Numbered from the stretch's first letter, positions 43,342-52,143 are shown. The stretch is 64,000 nt of DNA from JBEOJY01 sp040275305 (GCA_040275305.1 JBEOJY010000041.1:1-64000), one strand, 5' to 3'. Translations and numbers: made by a program. Notes: a model not told the origin generated them from the letters alone.

Positions 43342-43842
43342 ATGGCCGCCAAAATTCGCATAGGCCGGAGCGTTCAGACCAAGAGCTTCGAGCTGAGACA
43401 TCAGGATATCAAGAAAGGTTGGGTTGTCCTCGACGCCGATGGCGTCATTCTGGGCCGCCTAGCCTCCACCATTGCCATGATCCTGCGTGGCAAGCACCGC
43501 GCGACCTTTACGCCGTCCGTCGATTGCGGTGACAATGTCATCGTCATCAACGCCGAAAAGGTCCGTATGACTGGCCGCAAAGCGACCGACAAAATTTTCT
43601 TCTATCACACTGGCTATGCTGGCGGGATCAAAGAACGCACACGCGACAAGATCCTCGCAGGCGCGCATCCCGAACGCGTCATCGAAAAAGCCGTCGAACG
43701 CATGATGCCGCGCGGACCTCTGGGCCGTCGTCAGATGGGCCACCTCAAGGTCTACAAGGGCCCCGCCCATCCGCACGTTTCGCAAAATCCCACGGCGATC
43801 GATTTCGCCGCGCGTAACCCCAAGAACAAGAGGGCTGACTAA
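43342..43842 (+). CDS. rplM: 50S ribosomal protein L13
   Basis: 166 aa. Early assembly protein of the large subunit. Signature KGWVVLDADGVILGRLAST, DNVIVINAEKVRMTGRK and MLPRGPLGR-type MMPRGPLGRRQM. ATG 43342 with GAAGGAG 9 nt upstream. Ends TAATG, overlapping the start of rpsI by one base, the standard coupled pair. Confidence 0.98.
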   Translation: MAAKIRIGRSVQTKSFELRHQDIKKGWVVLDADGVILGRLASTIAMILRGKHRATFTPSVDCGDNVIVINAEKVRMTGRKATDKIFFYHTGYAGGIKERTRDKILAGAHPERVIEKAVERMMPRGPLGRRQMGHLKVYKGPAHPHVSQNPTAIDFAARNPKNKRAD

Positions 43843-44381
43843 TGGTCACACGCAAAACAACCTCCGCTCAGTTATCGGATATCAAGTCCGCCGTGAAGTC
43901 CTCAGAGCATGAGCAGAAGTCTACCGCAGTCGTCACGGACGATGCCGCCCCGCAAACGCAGGAAGCGCCGAAGCACGAGCGTAAAGTTGACAAATATGGC
44001 CGCGCCTATGCCACCGGCAAGCGCAAGAACGCCATCGCCCGCGTCTGGATCAAGCCCGGAAACGGCAAGATTACCGTCAATGGCCGCGAGCTGAAAGTCT
44101 ACTTTGCGCGTCCGGTCCTACAGATGATCGTCAACCAGCCCTTCGCCGTCGCGGATCGCACGGGCCAGTTTGACGTCGAGTGCCTCGTCAACGGGGGCGG
44201 ATTGTCGGGTCAGGCCGGAGCAGTCAAGCACGGTATCTCTAAGGCTTTGACCTATTTCGAACCGGATCTGCGCAAACCGTTGAAGGTCGCGAAGTTCCTA
44301 ACCCGCGACTCTCGCGTCGTCGAACGCAAGAAGTTTGGACGTGCCAAGGCGCGTCGTCGCTTCCAGTACAGCAAGCGTTAA
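43842..44381 (+). CDS. rpsI: 30S ribosomal protein S9
   Basis: 179 aa, longer than the ~130 aa of most S9. The first ~50 residues are an acidic/Lys-rich extension (MVTRKTTSAQLSDIKSAVKS) common in alphaproteobacteria; the core begins YGRAYATGKRKNAIARVWIK and ends in the conserved tail RRRFQYSKR that reaches the ribosomal P-site. Coupled to rplM by a TAATG overlap. Confidence 0.97.
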   Translation: MVTRKTTSAQLSDIKSAVKSSEHEQKSTAVVTDDAAPQTQEAPKHERKVDKYGRAYATGKRKNAIARVWIKPGNGKITVNGRELKVYFARPVLQMIVNQPFAVADRTGQFDVECLVNGGGLSGQAGAVKHGISKALTYFEPDLRKPLKVAKFLTRDSRVVERKKFGRAKARRRFQYSKR

Positions 44382-44406
44382 TCCTCTTATTGTTTCCACG
44401 CATACA

Positions 44407-44438
44407 GCGGCGGCAGGGCAACTTGCCGCCGTTTTGCT
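44407..44438 (+). terminator. Terminator after rpsI
   Basis: CGGCGGCA pairs with TGCCGCCG, followed by TTTTGCTTT. Confidence 0.7.
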
Positions 44439-44496
44439 TTGTCGGGATGTGGGGAGCGTCTTGCGTTAAAAATCTAGAAAAATCCACGAAGAGAGC

Positions 44497-44555
44497 GCAG
44501 TGGAATCCCCTGCCCCCTCGTGGGGAGGGATAGGGAGGGGGCAAGCCGCAAGCGC
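44497..44555. repeat. Repeat family 3, copy 2
   Basis: TGGAATCCCCTGCCCCCTCG, then TGGGGAGGGATAGGGAGGGG and caagccgc; nearly the same arrangement as 22838-22890. Non-coding, stem-forming. Confidence 0.7.
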
Positions 44556-44615
44556 TATGCTTGAGGTAACGATTGGTGTATGTCTTGTGATCTCATAATT
44601 CATTCCAGATATGTT

Positions 44616-45191
44616 ATGCCCCACGCTTCTCCCCTCATCCTGCCCTATCGCGGAATCCTGCCCCGCATCGCCCCGACAGCTTTCATCGCGCCGGGAGCAG
44701 TTATCATAGGCGACGTTGATATTGGCCCGGAGACATCCGTCTGGTTCGGGTGCGTCATTCGCGGCGATGTGAACAAAATCCGCATCGGAGCAAGAACGAA
44801 CATTCAGGACGGCACCATCATCCACATCGCCAGCGCCGAGCAGCCAGCCCGTATGGGGCCGGGAGCCGCGCCTCCCCCGTGGCAAGGCTATCCCACCATC
44901 ATTGGCGACGATGTGACCGTTGGCCATATGGCGCTTCTTCATGCTTGTACACTGGCAACGCGAGCCTTTGTCGGCATGAAAGCCGCCGTGATGGACGGCG
45001 CGACCATAGAAAGCGAAGGCATGCTGGCCGCTGGTGCGCTGCTGACGCCCGGCAAGACCATCCGCAAAGGCGAACTGTGGGCCGGAAGTCCCGCGAAATT
45101 CTGGCGCAACCTGTCGCCCGAAGACATCGCCCAATTCGACCTCCGCGCCCGCCAGTACGCCGAACTAGGCCGCGAATACAGAACGGCTTGA
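44616..45191 (+). CDS. Gamma-type carbonic anhydrase-like hexapeptide protein
   Basis: 191 aa from this start. Left-handed beta-helix of hexapeptide repeats: FIAPGAVIIGDVDIG, IRIGARTNIQDG, then GDDVTVGHMALLHACTLATR. Residues expected for a gamma-CA site are present: R49 and D51 (CVIRGDVN), H70 (IIHIA), H104 and H109 (VGHMALLHA). A loop insert with GPGAAPPPWQG lies between. Could be an active trimeric metal-dependent anhydrase or a related unassigned LbH protein. The frame extends upstream to 44580, but MPHASPLILP at 44616 fits the family start. Confidence 0.85.
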   Translation: MPHASPLILPYRGILPRIAPTAFIAPGAVIIGDVDIGPETSVWFGCVIRGDVNKIRIGARTNIQDGTIIHIASAEQPARMGPGAAPPPWQGYPTIIGDDVTVGHMALLHACTLATRAFVGMKAAVMDGATIESEGMLAAGALLTPGKTIRKGELWAGSPAKFWRNLSPEDIAQFDLRARQYAELGREYRTA

Positions 45192-45208
45192 GACTGTGTC
45201 GAAGGCAG

Positions 45209-46168
45209 TTAAGAACGAATGACCAGACGGCGAACCGCTTCCTCGACGGCATTCACGCTGAGCGTCTCCATTAAATTCGGCGCATGAGCGCCAGAATGAG
45301 GAAGCCGCGCCAGCAACTCCTCGCGACTTTCAGGCGTCCTGACCACAGCGCAATGCGGTCCAAAGGGGCCATATATGGCCTCTTGCCCCGGCCCGAACAG
45401 CCCAAGCGTTGGCGCGCCAACGGCAGCCGCCATATGCATGAGACCTGAATCGTTGCCGACAAACAACCGCGCGCGCTGAAAACATGCCGCGACCGTCAAC
45501 AAAGGCCGCCCGATCAGGTCGATGCGGCGATCTTCAGGAATTTGCCGCAACAAGGGTTCGACTTGCCCGCGTTCGTTCGGAGCTGCGGCGATCAGAATTG
45601 GGGCATCGGGCAACGCCCCGTCCACAGCCGTCAAGCGTTGCGCGAGTTCAGCGAATTTCTCCACGGGCCACTGTTTGCAAGGCCAGTTGGCCGAAGGCGC
45701 CAGCGCCAAAAATCCGGAACGCCCGCGCAACAGGCTATCCGCTTCCGCCCTGGCCTCCTCATCAAGCCAAAGATAAGGCGCAGGGGGCACATCTCCCGCC
45801 TGCCAGCCTAAACCAGTGAGCACTTGCGCATTCTCAAGAACCTTGTGCTGGCCTGTGCTCCGCCCTTTGACCGCCCTTTGCCGCGCCCATAGTAACCGAG
45901 AAACAACACTGTTCCGTAAATCGACGACGACATCCCATCTTGTGCCGACGCAGGACTGCCACAGCTCAAGCCAATGACGGTTGAAAGGCTGTTTGCGGAG
46001 AACCAATAAACGCTGAAGCCCCGGCGCCGCGCGAAACAATTCTGCTGCATGCGGCCCGCAGGCAATCGCATGATTCGCGTTATGGTAGTGTTCTCCGAGC
46101 GCTCTGAGTACGCCCGTTGAGAGAATGGCATCGCCTAAACGGTTCGATGTGATGAAGAGAATATCCAA
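45209..46168 (-). CDS. Heptosyltransferase-like glycosyltransferase (GT9)
   Basis: 319 aa. Family motif at the N-terminus MDILFITSNRLGDAILSTGV, donor-site LALAPSANWPCKQWPVEKF, and RLFVGNDSGLMHMAAAVGAP, LGLFGPG. Members transfer ADP-heptose or similar to LPS inner core; which acceptor applies is unknown. Ends about 17 bp beyond the convergent gamma-CA gene. Consistent with other envelope-glycan genes nearby. Confidence 0.85.
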   Translation of the reverse strand: MDILFITSNRLGDAILSTGVLRALGEHYHNANHAIACGPHAAELFRAAPGLQRLLVLRKQPFNRHWLELWQSCVGTRWDVVVDLRNSVVSRLLWARQRAVKGRSTGQHKVLENAQVLTGLGWQAGDVPPAPYLWLDEEARAEADSLLRGRSGFLALAPSANWPCKQWPVEKFAELAQRLTAVDGALPDAPILIAAAPNERGQVEPLLRQIPEDRRIDLIGRPLLTVAACFQRARLFVGNDSGLMHMAAAVGAPTLGLFGPGQEAIYGPFGPHCAVVRTPESREELLARLPHSGAHAPNLMETLSVNAVEEAVRRLVIRS

Positions 46169-46266
46169 GATTCAAAACCCATGAAATGCTATATTGACGA
46201 GGACATGTCGAAAGATTATGCAATCAGAACACCTCAGCCATTCAACCTTGGCACCCATCTGATCAC

Positions 46267-47220
46267 ATGTCCCAGTATAACAAATTTTCGCAAGAAGCCC
46301 TGACGAAGTTTCTTGAGTTCTACAATCTAGGCGTGTTCAGAGAACTGGTTGAGGAGTCGCGCGATGACGCAAGCCAGAATTACATCGTCTACACCTCGCG
46401 GGGACGTTTTAGTTTGATGGTCTTTGACGACAGGGCGTGGTCTGACAGGACGACATGTTGCGTTGATCTGCTCGATCATCTGGCGCAGCGCAAGTTTCCG
46501 TGCCGAAAGCCCATCAGCCGCAGTGACGGAAGCTTGTATGGTCGTCTTGAGGACGGGTACGCCGCAGTGTCAAACTACCCAGAAGGCGCGCCTGTCACGG
46601 AAGTGACAAGCGATTTGTGTGCGGATATTGGCAATGTATTGGCGCAGCTGCATAATTCTGGCACAGACTTTCAAGGCCAGCGCCGCAGCGCGCTTAACCC
46701 TGCGGACTGGAGCCATATAGCGGAAAGAGTGTCGTGCGCGGCGAGCTATGAGATAGCGCAAACCATTCACGAAGAACTTGAATTCCTGCGACCGCGCTGG
46801 CCCCAGAACCTACCTGCAAATATTATACATGGCCAGCTAACGCCGCATCGTGTTCTCATAAACGGGGATAATATTTCTCTTGTCATGGGGCTTGAAACAG
46901 CGTGCAACGATATGTGGGCGCTCGATCTGGCAATGTGCCTGAGCGCTTGGTGCTTCGAAACCAACGGCGCCTTCAATCTGACGAAATCCTGCAAATTGCT
47001 GCAATCATACTATAAAGCGCGTAAATCGATCAGCGCCGATGAGTTAGAAGCCCTTCCCGTCCTTGCGCGTGGCGCGGCGCTCGACAGGCTGCTGAAAACC
47101 CTGTCTTCCGGTACCACCCAAAACAATAGCCACTCGTCATGCGAACTGGGCCAGTGTATGGATGTCCTGCGTTTCCATCAAATGGTTGATGGGGCGGAGA
47201 GCTATGGACTGGCGACATGA
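46267..47220 (+). CDS. Homoserine kinase (ThrB, type II) homologue lacking catalytic residues
   Basis: 317 aa, the usual size, and aligning with HSK type II throughout: FLEFYNLGVFRELVE, LLDHLAQRKFPCRKPI, and CNDMWALDLAMCLSAWCFE. But the APH-fold catalytic loop HxDxxxxN reads HGQLTPHR (H188, Q190 for Asp, R195 for Asn), and the metal-binding Asp of the usual IDFY segment is replaced in LVMGLETAC (G208). It sits in thrB's conserved place, its stop overlapping the rnhA start (ATGA). Best read as a pseudokinase, or an HSK copy diverged beyond activity; a true thrB would then lie elsewhere. No frameshift or nonsense codon. Confidence 0.8.
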   Translation: MSQYNKFSQEALTKFLEFYNLGVFRELVEESRDDASQNYIVYTSRGRFSLMVFDDRAWSDRTTCCVDLLDHLAQRKFPCRKPISRSDGSLYGRLEDGYAAVSNYPEGAPVTEVTSDLCADIGNVLAQLHNSGTDFQGQRRSALNPADWSHIAERVSCAASYEIAQTIHEELEFLRPRWPQNLPANIIHGQLTPHRVLINGDNISLVMGLETACNDMWALDLAMCLSAWCFETNGAFNLTKSCKLLQSYYKARKSISADELEALPVLARGAALDRLLKTLSSGTTQNNSHSSCELGQCMDVLRFHQMVDGAESYGLAT

Positions 47221-47681
47221 CTCCAAATAAGGCCGGATCACGTCCGGCTGTCGAAATCTACACCGATGGCGCATGCCGAGGTAACCCTGGCCCCGGCGGA
47301 TGGGGTGTCCTGTTGCGGTTTGGCGACGCGGAAAAGGAATTGTCTGGCGGCGAGCCCGGTACGACCAACAATCGTATGGAAATGATGGCGGCCATCATGG
47401 GGCTGGAATCGCTGACGCGCCCGTCGCGCGTGCGACTATACACCGACAGCCAGTATGTCCAGCAGGGCATCACCAAATGGCTTCCCCAATGGATCAAGCG
47501 TGGCTGGAAAACCGCCGACAAGAAGCCAGTCAAGAATGCGGATTTATGGCAGAGACTCGCCGCCGCTCGCGCTCCGCATGAGGTCGATTTCATCTGGGTC
47601 CGTGGCCACAATGGCCACCCAGAGAACGAGCGCGTCGACCGATTAGCCGTGGAAGCGGCAGCGCGAAGGCCTATTCGTTAA
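47217..47681 (+). CDS. rnhA: Ribonuclease HI
   Basis: 154 aa. Degrades RNA in RNA-DNA hybrids. Catalytic carboxylates are present: D17 (IYTDGACRGNPGPGGWG), E55 (NNRMEMMAAI), D77 (LYTDSQYV), D141 (ENERVDRLA), with the basic GHNGHPEN loop. Start ATG overlaps the upstream ThrB-like stop by 4 bp, the thrB-rnhA coupling common in alphaproteobacteria. Confidence 0.97.
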   Translation: MTPNKAGSRPAVEIYTDGACRGNPGPGGWGVLLRFGDAEKELSGGEPGTTNNRMEMMAAIMGLESLTRPSRVRLYTDSQYVQQGITKWLPQWIKRGWKTADKKPVKNADLWQRLAAARAPHEVDFIWVRGHNGHPENERVDRLAVEAAARRPIR

Positions 47682-47764
47682 TGCAAGAATCATCGGCCTT
47701 GATCCTGACGACAGAATTGGTAACGTCCCTGTCGCCCATAATCGGCATATAACGGAGATATCGT

Positions 47765-48709
47765 ATGAGTTGGCGCATAGACAAGGCGATGTTTGAGACG
47801 CTTCCCCCCGGCCATCGGGCCATCGCCCATCGCTTGATGGAAGGCAGCCGCTACGTCCGTGGACAATTCGGCAGCCATCAGCGCCGCGTCCTCGCCTACA
47901 AGAACGGACAAAGCGGCTGGATCTTGAAGCCGTCCCTCGCGGCGCGACTGGTCGATCTGAGGGAAACCTTCCGCACCATGGCGCGGGAGTGTTTGTGTAT
48001 CTTCAGGCAGGCCGTGCGAGATTTCTATTTGCTAGGCAACCAGCCAACCAATCTTCAGCATGGGCAGAAGCCCGATTACGCCATCGTCGATTGCTCGGAC
48101 GCGCGCATTCAGCCGCATGCATGGTTTCAGGCCCGCGCCCCCGGTCAGGTGTTCTCGCTCCAGAATGTCGGAAGCTCGCTCGAAAACCCTCTGACTCCCA
48201 ACGAACTCAGCACCGACGCGAAAGACTTCATCACCTACGCGCGGCATATCGGAGTCAAGAAATTCATTATCTTCACCCACGGCAAATGCGGATGCATGGC
48301 CAATGCCGTCTGTCCGGATCACCAGAAGCCGATGGTCGGCGAAGCGACTCTGGAAAAGCAGGTCATTCGACAGATGGCGTTGCGCAAGCAGCACATCCAC
48401 GATCTGATCCAGCAAAAGGGAGAAGCGTATTTTCTGCAATATCTGGACGCGCCATCGGTCGATGGACTGGAAAGAACGAAACTTGCCGCCGAAATCGCGC
48501 ACGGACTACACTGCAAGAAACTGGCGGAGGATTACGTTGCTGCCCTCGACGCCAGCGAAGGCAAGACCGACGAGCCTTCCATGACCGTCTATCTTGTGCA
48601 CAAGGAATTGCGCACGCTGGATGCCCATATCTGGAACCCCAACACTGGCAGGTTCCTGAGACTATCCCACAACACCCCAATCCCCGATGTCGTCGAGGCA
48701 GTGAAGTAG
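47765..48709 (+). CDS. Beta-carbonic-anhydrase-like protein, paralogue 1
   Basis: 314 aa, well above the ~200-220 aa of ordinary beta-CAs. The metal site is intact: C110-S-D112-A-R114 (DCSDARIQP) and H172-G-K-C175 (THGKCGC). The usual RNxAN segment is changed (LQNVGSSLEN). A ~100-residue N-terminal part is basic/aromatic, and the C-terminal ~100 residues hold VYLVHKELRTLDAHIWNPNT, also found in paralogue 2. Soluble. GGAG lies about 8 nt before ATG. It follows rnhA by about 80 bp but may have its own promoter. Activity as an anhydrase is unproven. Confidence 0.8.
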   Translation: MSWRIDKAMFETLPPGHRAIAHRLMEGSRYVRGQFGSHQRRVLAYKNGQSGWILKPSLAARLVDLRETFRTMARECLCIFRQAVRDFYLLGNQPTNLQHGQKPDYAIVDCSDARIQPHAWFQARAPGQVFSLQNVGSSLENPLTPNELSTDAKDFITYARHIGVKKFIIFTHGKCGCMANAVCPDHQKPMVGEATLEKQVIRQMALRKQHIHDLIQQKGEAYFLQYLDAPSVDGLERTKLAAEIAHGLHCKKLAEDYVAALDASEGKTDEPSMTVYLVHKELRTLDAHIWNPNTGRFLRLSHNTPIPDVVEAVK

Positions 48710-48724
48710 TCTTGCTGACTGTTG

Positions 48725-48961
48725 TCAATCGATCGTGAGAGTTGCGGCTTGCCGCGCCTGTCTGGTTTTATGGCCCATCTCGAATGCCTGAGTGAGCCAT
48801 GCCGGAACGGAAACTTCAGGGCGTTGCTGTTGCGCGCAAGTCTCGTGCGTTGGTGCGCGTAGTCCACCGAGATAGGCGAACGCCTGCTCGCCTTTGATGC
48901 AAGCAAGCTCGTGTGAAATAGGAGCGCGTGGATTGAGTATGACGATATCGCGGGAATCCAC
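48725..48961 (-). CDS. Small ORF downstream of beta-CA paralogue 2
   Basis: 78 codons from GTG 48961, beginning 10 nt after the stop of the 340-aa beta-CA-like gene: MDSRDIVILNPRAPISHELA, then GEQAFAYLGGLRAPTHETC, ending in a polar tail. The content looks protein-like and the position fits a two-gene unit, but there is no clear ribosome site and I recognise no family. Confidence 0.4.
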   Translation of the reverse strand: MDSRDIVILNPRAPISHELACIKGEQAFAYLGGLRAPTHETCAQQQRPEVSVPAWLTQAFEMGHKTRQARQAATLTID

Positions 48962-48970
48962 GCTCAGATA

Positions 48971-49993
48971 TTAAATGTAATTTTTTAAGAAATGACTAAT
49001 CTTATGTTTTATGGAAGGGAGTGAGGATTTTACACGGTTATTATAACCGCACATACGATGGCCTAAATCGATATAAGCTTTCACCAGATTGGAGGGAGCA
49101 TGATTCGTAATCCTTACGTATCTTCCCCTGTTTCGATTGTACATATGTATATTCGATAAATCGCGAATCTCTTGATGGACTAAAACAACCTGAATACCAG
49201 AATCTGGATAATACTTAGACAAATATTTTTCAAGCAACTCGACGTTCTTCAAGCCCTGCAACAGCTCAGCCGCAAGATATCTACGTTCATCTTGTTCAGG
49301 AACAAAGTCAATTTTTGCGACAGTGTCTTCTACTTTGGCAGGATCATTGGCAGCTTTGAACAGCCACTGTTTGGCCGCCGCCATTCTTCTCCACTGTTTG
49401 GCTTCTTCGCTAATCCCTTGTTCATCGCTAGAAAGGTGATTCTTGCCATCAAGCATAGCCTTCACATGACCGCATCTACCGTGAGAGGCAACCACAATAG
49501 TTTTGATCCCAAGGTGTGAAGTTAAAGCAATGTTCTGCTTAGTGCCCTCACTTAGCTCCCCGGGAGCATTGACATTTTCAACTGATCCGCCGACAACGGC
49601 TTGTATCGTAATCTTTCCGGGACGATCATCAATGATGATATCCGCTCGAGAATCCGCGCATCTAATTTTTGTATAATGAGGTTGCTGCTTTTTCCACAAA
49701 CTGAAGAGTCCCCCATTCCCATTGTTAATTTCATGAAAATTTCTCCAATTTCTTACGGATGAGCCCTGTACTTCCCGAGCAGCCATTCTAAAAAATTCAA
49801 AAATAGCCACGCTAATGCGGAAGAAACCTGAAGGAGCATCGTGCATGTGCTCATGAGAAAGAAAGCGCGCAAGTGATCTGTTCGAGGATTCCCGTATCTG
49901 TGTAATCAAAACTAATTCCGCTGGAGACCAATCAGGATTTTGCTCCATTAACTGATCTACGCTATTTCTCAGTGACGGATAGAATAACGGCAT
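48971..49993 (-). CDS. Beta-carbonic-anhydrase-like protein, paralogue 2
   Basis: 340 aa. Same architecture as paralogue 1: C112-A-D114-S-R116 (RCADSRADI) and H171-G-R-C174 (SHGRCGH) at nearly the same spacing, ELSEGTKQNIALTSHLGIKT in place of ELSTDAKDFITYARHIGVKK, and the C-terminal IQVVLVHQEIRDLSNIHMY module with NRNRGRYVRI. The N-terminal ~100 residues differ and the C-terminus is longer and basic. GAGGGG lies 4-5 nt before ATG. AT-richer than its neighbours, which suggests a more recent arrival or fast divergence. Transcribed toward paralogue 1. Confidence 0.8.
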   Translation of the reverse strand: MPLFYPSLRNSVDQLMEQNPDWSPAELVLITQIRESSNRSLARFLSHEHMHDAPSGFFRISVAIFEFFRMAAREVQGSSVRNWRNFHEINNGNGGLFSLWKKQQPHYTKIRCADSRADIIIDDRPGKITIQAVVGGSVENVNAPGELSEGTKQNIALTSHLGIKTIVVASHGRCGHVKAMLDGKNHLSSDEQGISEEAKQWRRMAAAKQWLFKAANDPAKVEDTVAKIDFVPEQDERRYLAAELLQGLKNVELLEKYLSKYYPDSGIQVVLVHQEIRDLSNIHMYNRNRGRYVRITNHAPSNLVKAYIDLGHRMCGYNNRVKSSLPSIKHKISHFLKNYI

Positions 49994-50172
49994 AATGCCC
50001 CTCGTGCTTGTTGTTTAAATGACTAAGTGTTTCGCCTTTTGCGGCAAACCACGCTTTGCGCATGTCAGGCGAGCTGCTCTACGCTCCTCTTTTGCTTTCA
50101 TCAAGCTGTTTCAGGCAAGAATCTACAGAATTTAGGCAAACCGGAATTTTGCGACACAGCCCTAAACCGGGA

Positions 50173-50204
50173 CTTGTTTTGCCCATGGGGGGTAGCTATT
50201 TATG
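50173..50204 (+). promoter_or_regulatory. RpoH-type promoter for grpE
   Basis: CTTG (50173-50176), 18 nt, then GCTATTTATG (50195-50204), one mismatch from CYTATNTNNG. grpE begins about 70 bp downstream. Confidence 0.6.
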
Positions 50205-50274
50205 AAGCCAGCCTCCTATGTGACTGGGCGGCATTCCGAATTCTCCAATGGTTAACAAGTTAAGGATGCACGTT

Positions 50275-50874
50275 ATGAAGGACAAGGACTCCCACGGCAA
50301 ACCGGCCCCGGACCATGCCAGCCACGCGCAGGGCGGGGCAGACCATCACGCGCAAAACGCCAAACCGCATGAGGAGGAAGGACTCGCTAAGGATACCCAT
50401 GCAGCAGAACTTGTCTCCGCGAAAGAACAGCTCTTGCGGGCGCTGGCCGAGGTCGAAAATGTGCGCCGCCGTGGCCAGAAGGAGCGTGAAGACGCCTCGC
50501 GCTATGCCGTGTCGGGCTTCGCCAAGGATATGCTGGACGTCGCCGATAACCTGCGTCGGGCGCTTGACGCCATGGCCAGAATAAATGGCGGAGAATCCAT
50601 GGCCTCCGTGATCGGCGGGGTCGAAGCCACCGAGCGCCAGTTGCTCGCCGCTTTCGAACGCCACGGCATCAAGAAGATCAATCCTGTGGGCCAACCCTTT
50701 GACCCTAACTTCCACCGCGCGATGATGGAGGTCGAAGATTCCACGCACACGCCGGGCACTGTCGTGCAGGTTCTGCAGCCCGGCTACGTCATCCATGACC
50801 GCCTGTTGCGCGAAGCATTAGTCGCAGTTTCGAAAGCCGCGCCAGAGGCTCAAAAAGTCGACGCAACAGTTTAG
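50275..50874 (+). CDS. grpE: Nucleotide exchange factor GrpE
   Basis: 199 aa. Accelerates ADP release from DnaK. The coiled-coil dimerisation part (AELVSAKEQLLRALAEVENV, then RRRGQKEREDASRYAVSGFA) and the beta-domain signature VGQPFDPNFHRAMMEVED, ending VLQPGYVIHDRLLREALV, are intact. ATG 50275 chosen because AAGGA lies about 8 nt upstream. The N-terminus is unusually His-rich (HGKPAPDHASHAQGGADHHA). Not linked to hrcA or dnaKJ. Confidence 0.96.
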   Translation: MKDKDSHGKPAPDHASHAQGGADHHAQNAKPHEEEGLAKDTHAAELVSAKEQLLRALAEVENVRRRGQKEREDASRYAVSGFAKDMLDVADNLRRALDAMARINGGESMASVIGGVEATERQLLAAFERHGIKKINPVGQPFDPNFHRAMMEVEDSTHTPGTVVQVLQPGYVIHDRLLREALVAVSKAAPEAQKVDATV

Positions 50875-51147
50875 TCTTATGGCGTCAGTAAATCCTGTGT
50901 CGAGGATCTTCTGTGAATCTGTGGAGACAAACATCGCAAAGAGCGCCGTCGTTGCTACGCAACTATGGCGGACAGGTCGCCCCCAAGAGGGGGCTCGCAA
51001 CGACGGCGGAAGCAATCCAGAATCCCACAGGACACCCCCACCGACTCTGGATCGCCACGTCGCCTTCGGCTCCTCGCGATGACGGCCCTTGTTTGCGACG
51101 CTTGTCTTTTTTGTGTAAAGGGAAGGCCGTTTGTTGACGCAGTAGGA
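50875..51147. repeat. Inverted-repeat-rich spacer after grpE
   Basis: GCCGTCGTTGC (about 50946) and GCAACGACGGC (about 50996) form a large stem around a gcccccaagagggggc hairpin, followed by a stretch related to 17880-18070 (cgatgacggcccttg). Non-coding. Confidence 0.55.
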
Positions 51148-52143
51148 TTAGTCCTCTGCTTGGAGCCTTCTTAAGGTCAAAGCCGTAAGGCCAGCGGCGG
51201 CTGCGATCAACCCAAGCTTGATGGACAGGAGGCTGACGCTGGCCGCCGCGACGGCGAGAAGGATCAGACCGATATTGGAGACCATGATAATAAGCGCGAC
51301 TTTGTCATGACGGATCCACCTTGCGGCCGCTTTCTGATAAAAATGTTCGCAATGAGCTTTCCAAACTTTCTCGCCACGTAAGGCGCGGCGCATGATCGTC
51401 AAGCAGCTGTCGGTTAGATAATACATTGGCAGGATGATCGCAGCGGCCCATTCCCCATGTAGGGCAAGCGTGAGGAGACAAAAGCCCGTCAGATACCCAA
51501 GCGGTACGCTGCCAATATCGCCAAGAAAAATTTTTCCCGGATGCCAGTTGAGTGACAGAAAACCAAGCGAAGCCCCAACCAGCACTGCCGTCATAACGTC
51601 AAGTCCCGGTGCAAACAGGCCCGCCGCAGTCAGACAAAGCCCTACGCCTACAGCCAGTGAAATTGTTTCGATCCCAGTGATCCCGTCAATGCCATCCATG
51701 AAATTATAAATATTCATATACATGGCCCACCCGATGATGACGAGCGTGCGGTCGATCAGTAATGGCAGAACGCCTCCCAAAAGCATCTGATCTGGCAACC
51801 AGAAAAAGGTCCCCATAGCCGCCGCCACAAGGTGGACAATCAAACGAATGCCCGCAGGCACACCCTTGCGATCATCTTGCCAGGATATCAAGGCAGACAA
51901 GCTTAATCCTGCCAACAGCCACGAATAGGCATGGCCGTTCGGCAGCGTGAAATGATTCCAAAGAATTCCAGGAAGAATGGCGCCAAGAATGGCCCACCCC
52001 CCGCCGCGCGGAACTGGCAGTCTATGGGAGCTTCTGACATTGGGGCAGTCAAGAAACGCTAACTTAAGCAGCCAACGCCGAAGCCAGATCGTCAGGCCCA
52101 GCGACAGAAGAAAGGACAAACAAAGGAAAAGAAGTACAACCAT
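51148..52143 (-). CDS. WecA/MraY-family polyprenyl-phosphate sugar-1-phosphate transferase
   Basis: 331 aa, about 10-11 membrane helices. Family markers: SWQDDRKGVPAGIR (the DD pair), NIYNFMDGIDGI, SLNWHPGKIFLGDIGSVPLG, and the cytoplasmic HCEHFYQKAAARW segment near the C-terminus. It attaches the first sugar-1-phosphate (GlcNAc-1-P or a related residue) to undecaprenyl phosphate, initiating O-antigen or other surface glycan synthesis. This could feed the envelope glycan genes at 38-46 kb. The preferred sugar cannot be told by eye. Confidence 0.85.
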   Translation of the reverse strand: MVVLLFLCLSFLLSLGLTIWLRRWLLKLAFLDCPNVRSSHRLPVPRGGGWAILGAILPGILWNHFTLPNGHAYSWLLAGLSLSALISWQDDRKGVPAGIRLIVHLVAAAMGTFFWLPDQMLLGGVLPLLIDRTLVIIGWAMYMNIYNFMDGIDGITGIETISLAVGVGLCLTAAGLFAPGLDVMTAVLVGASLGFLSLNWHPGKIFLGDIGSVPLGYLTGFCLLTLALHGEWAAAIILPMYYLTDSCLTIMRRALRGEKVWKAHCEHFYQKAAARWIRHDKVALIIMVSNIGLILLAVAAASVSLLSIKLGLIAAAAGLTALTLRRLQAED

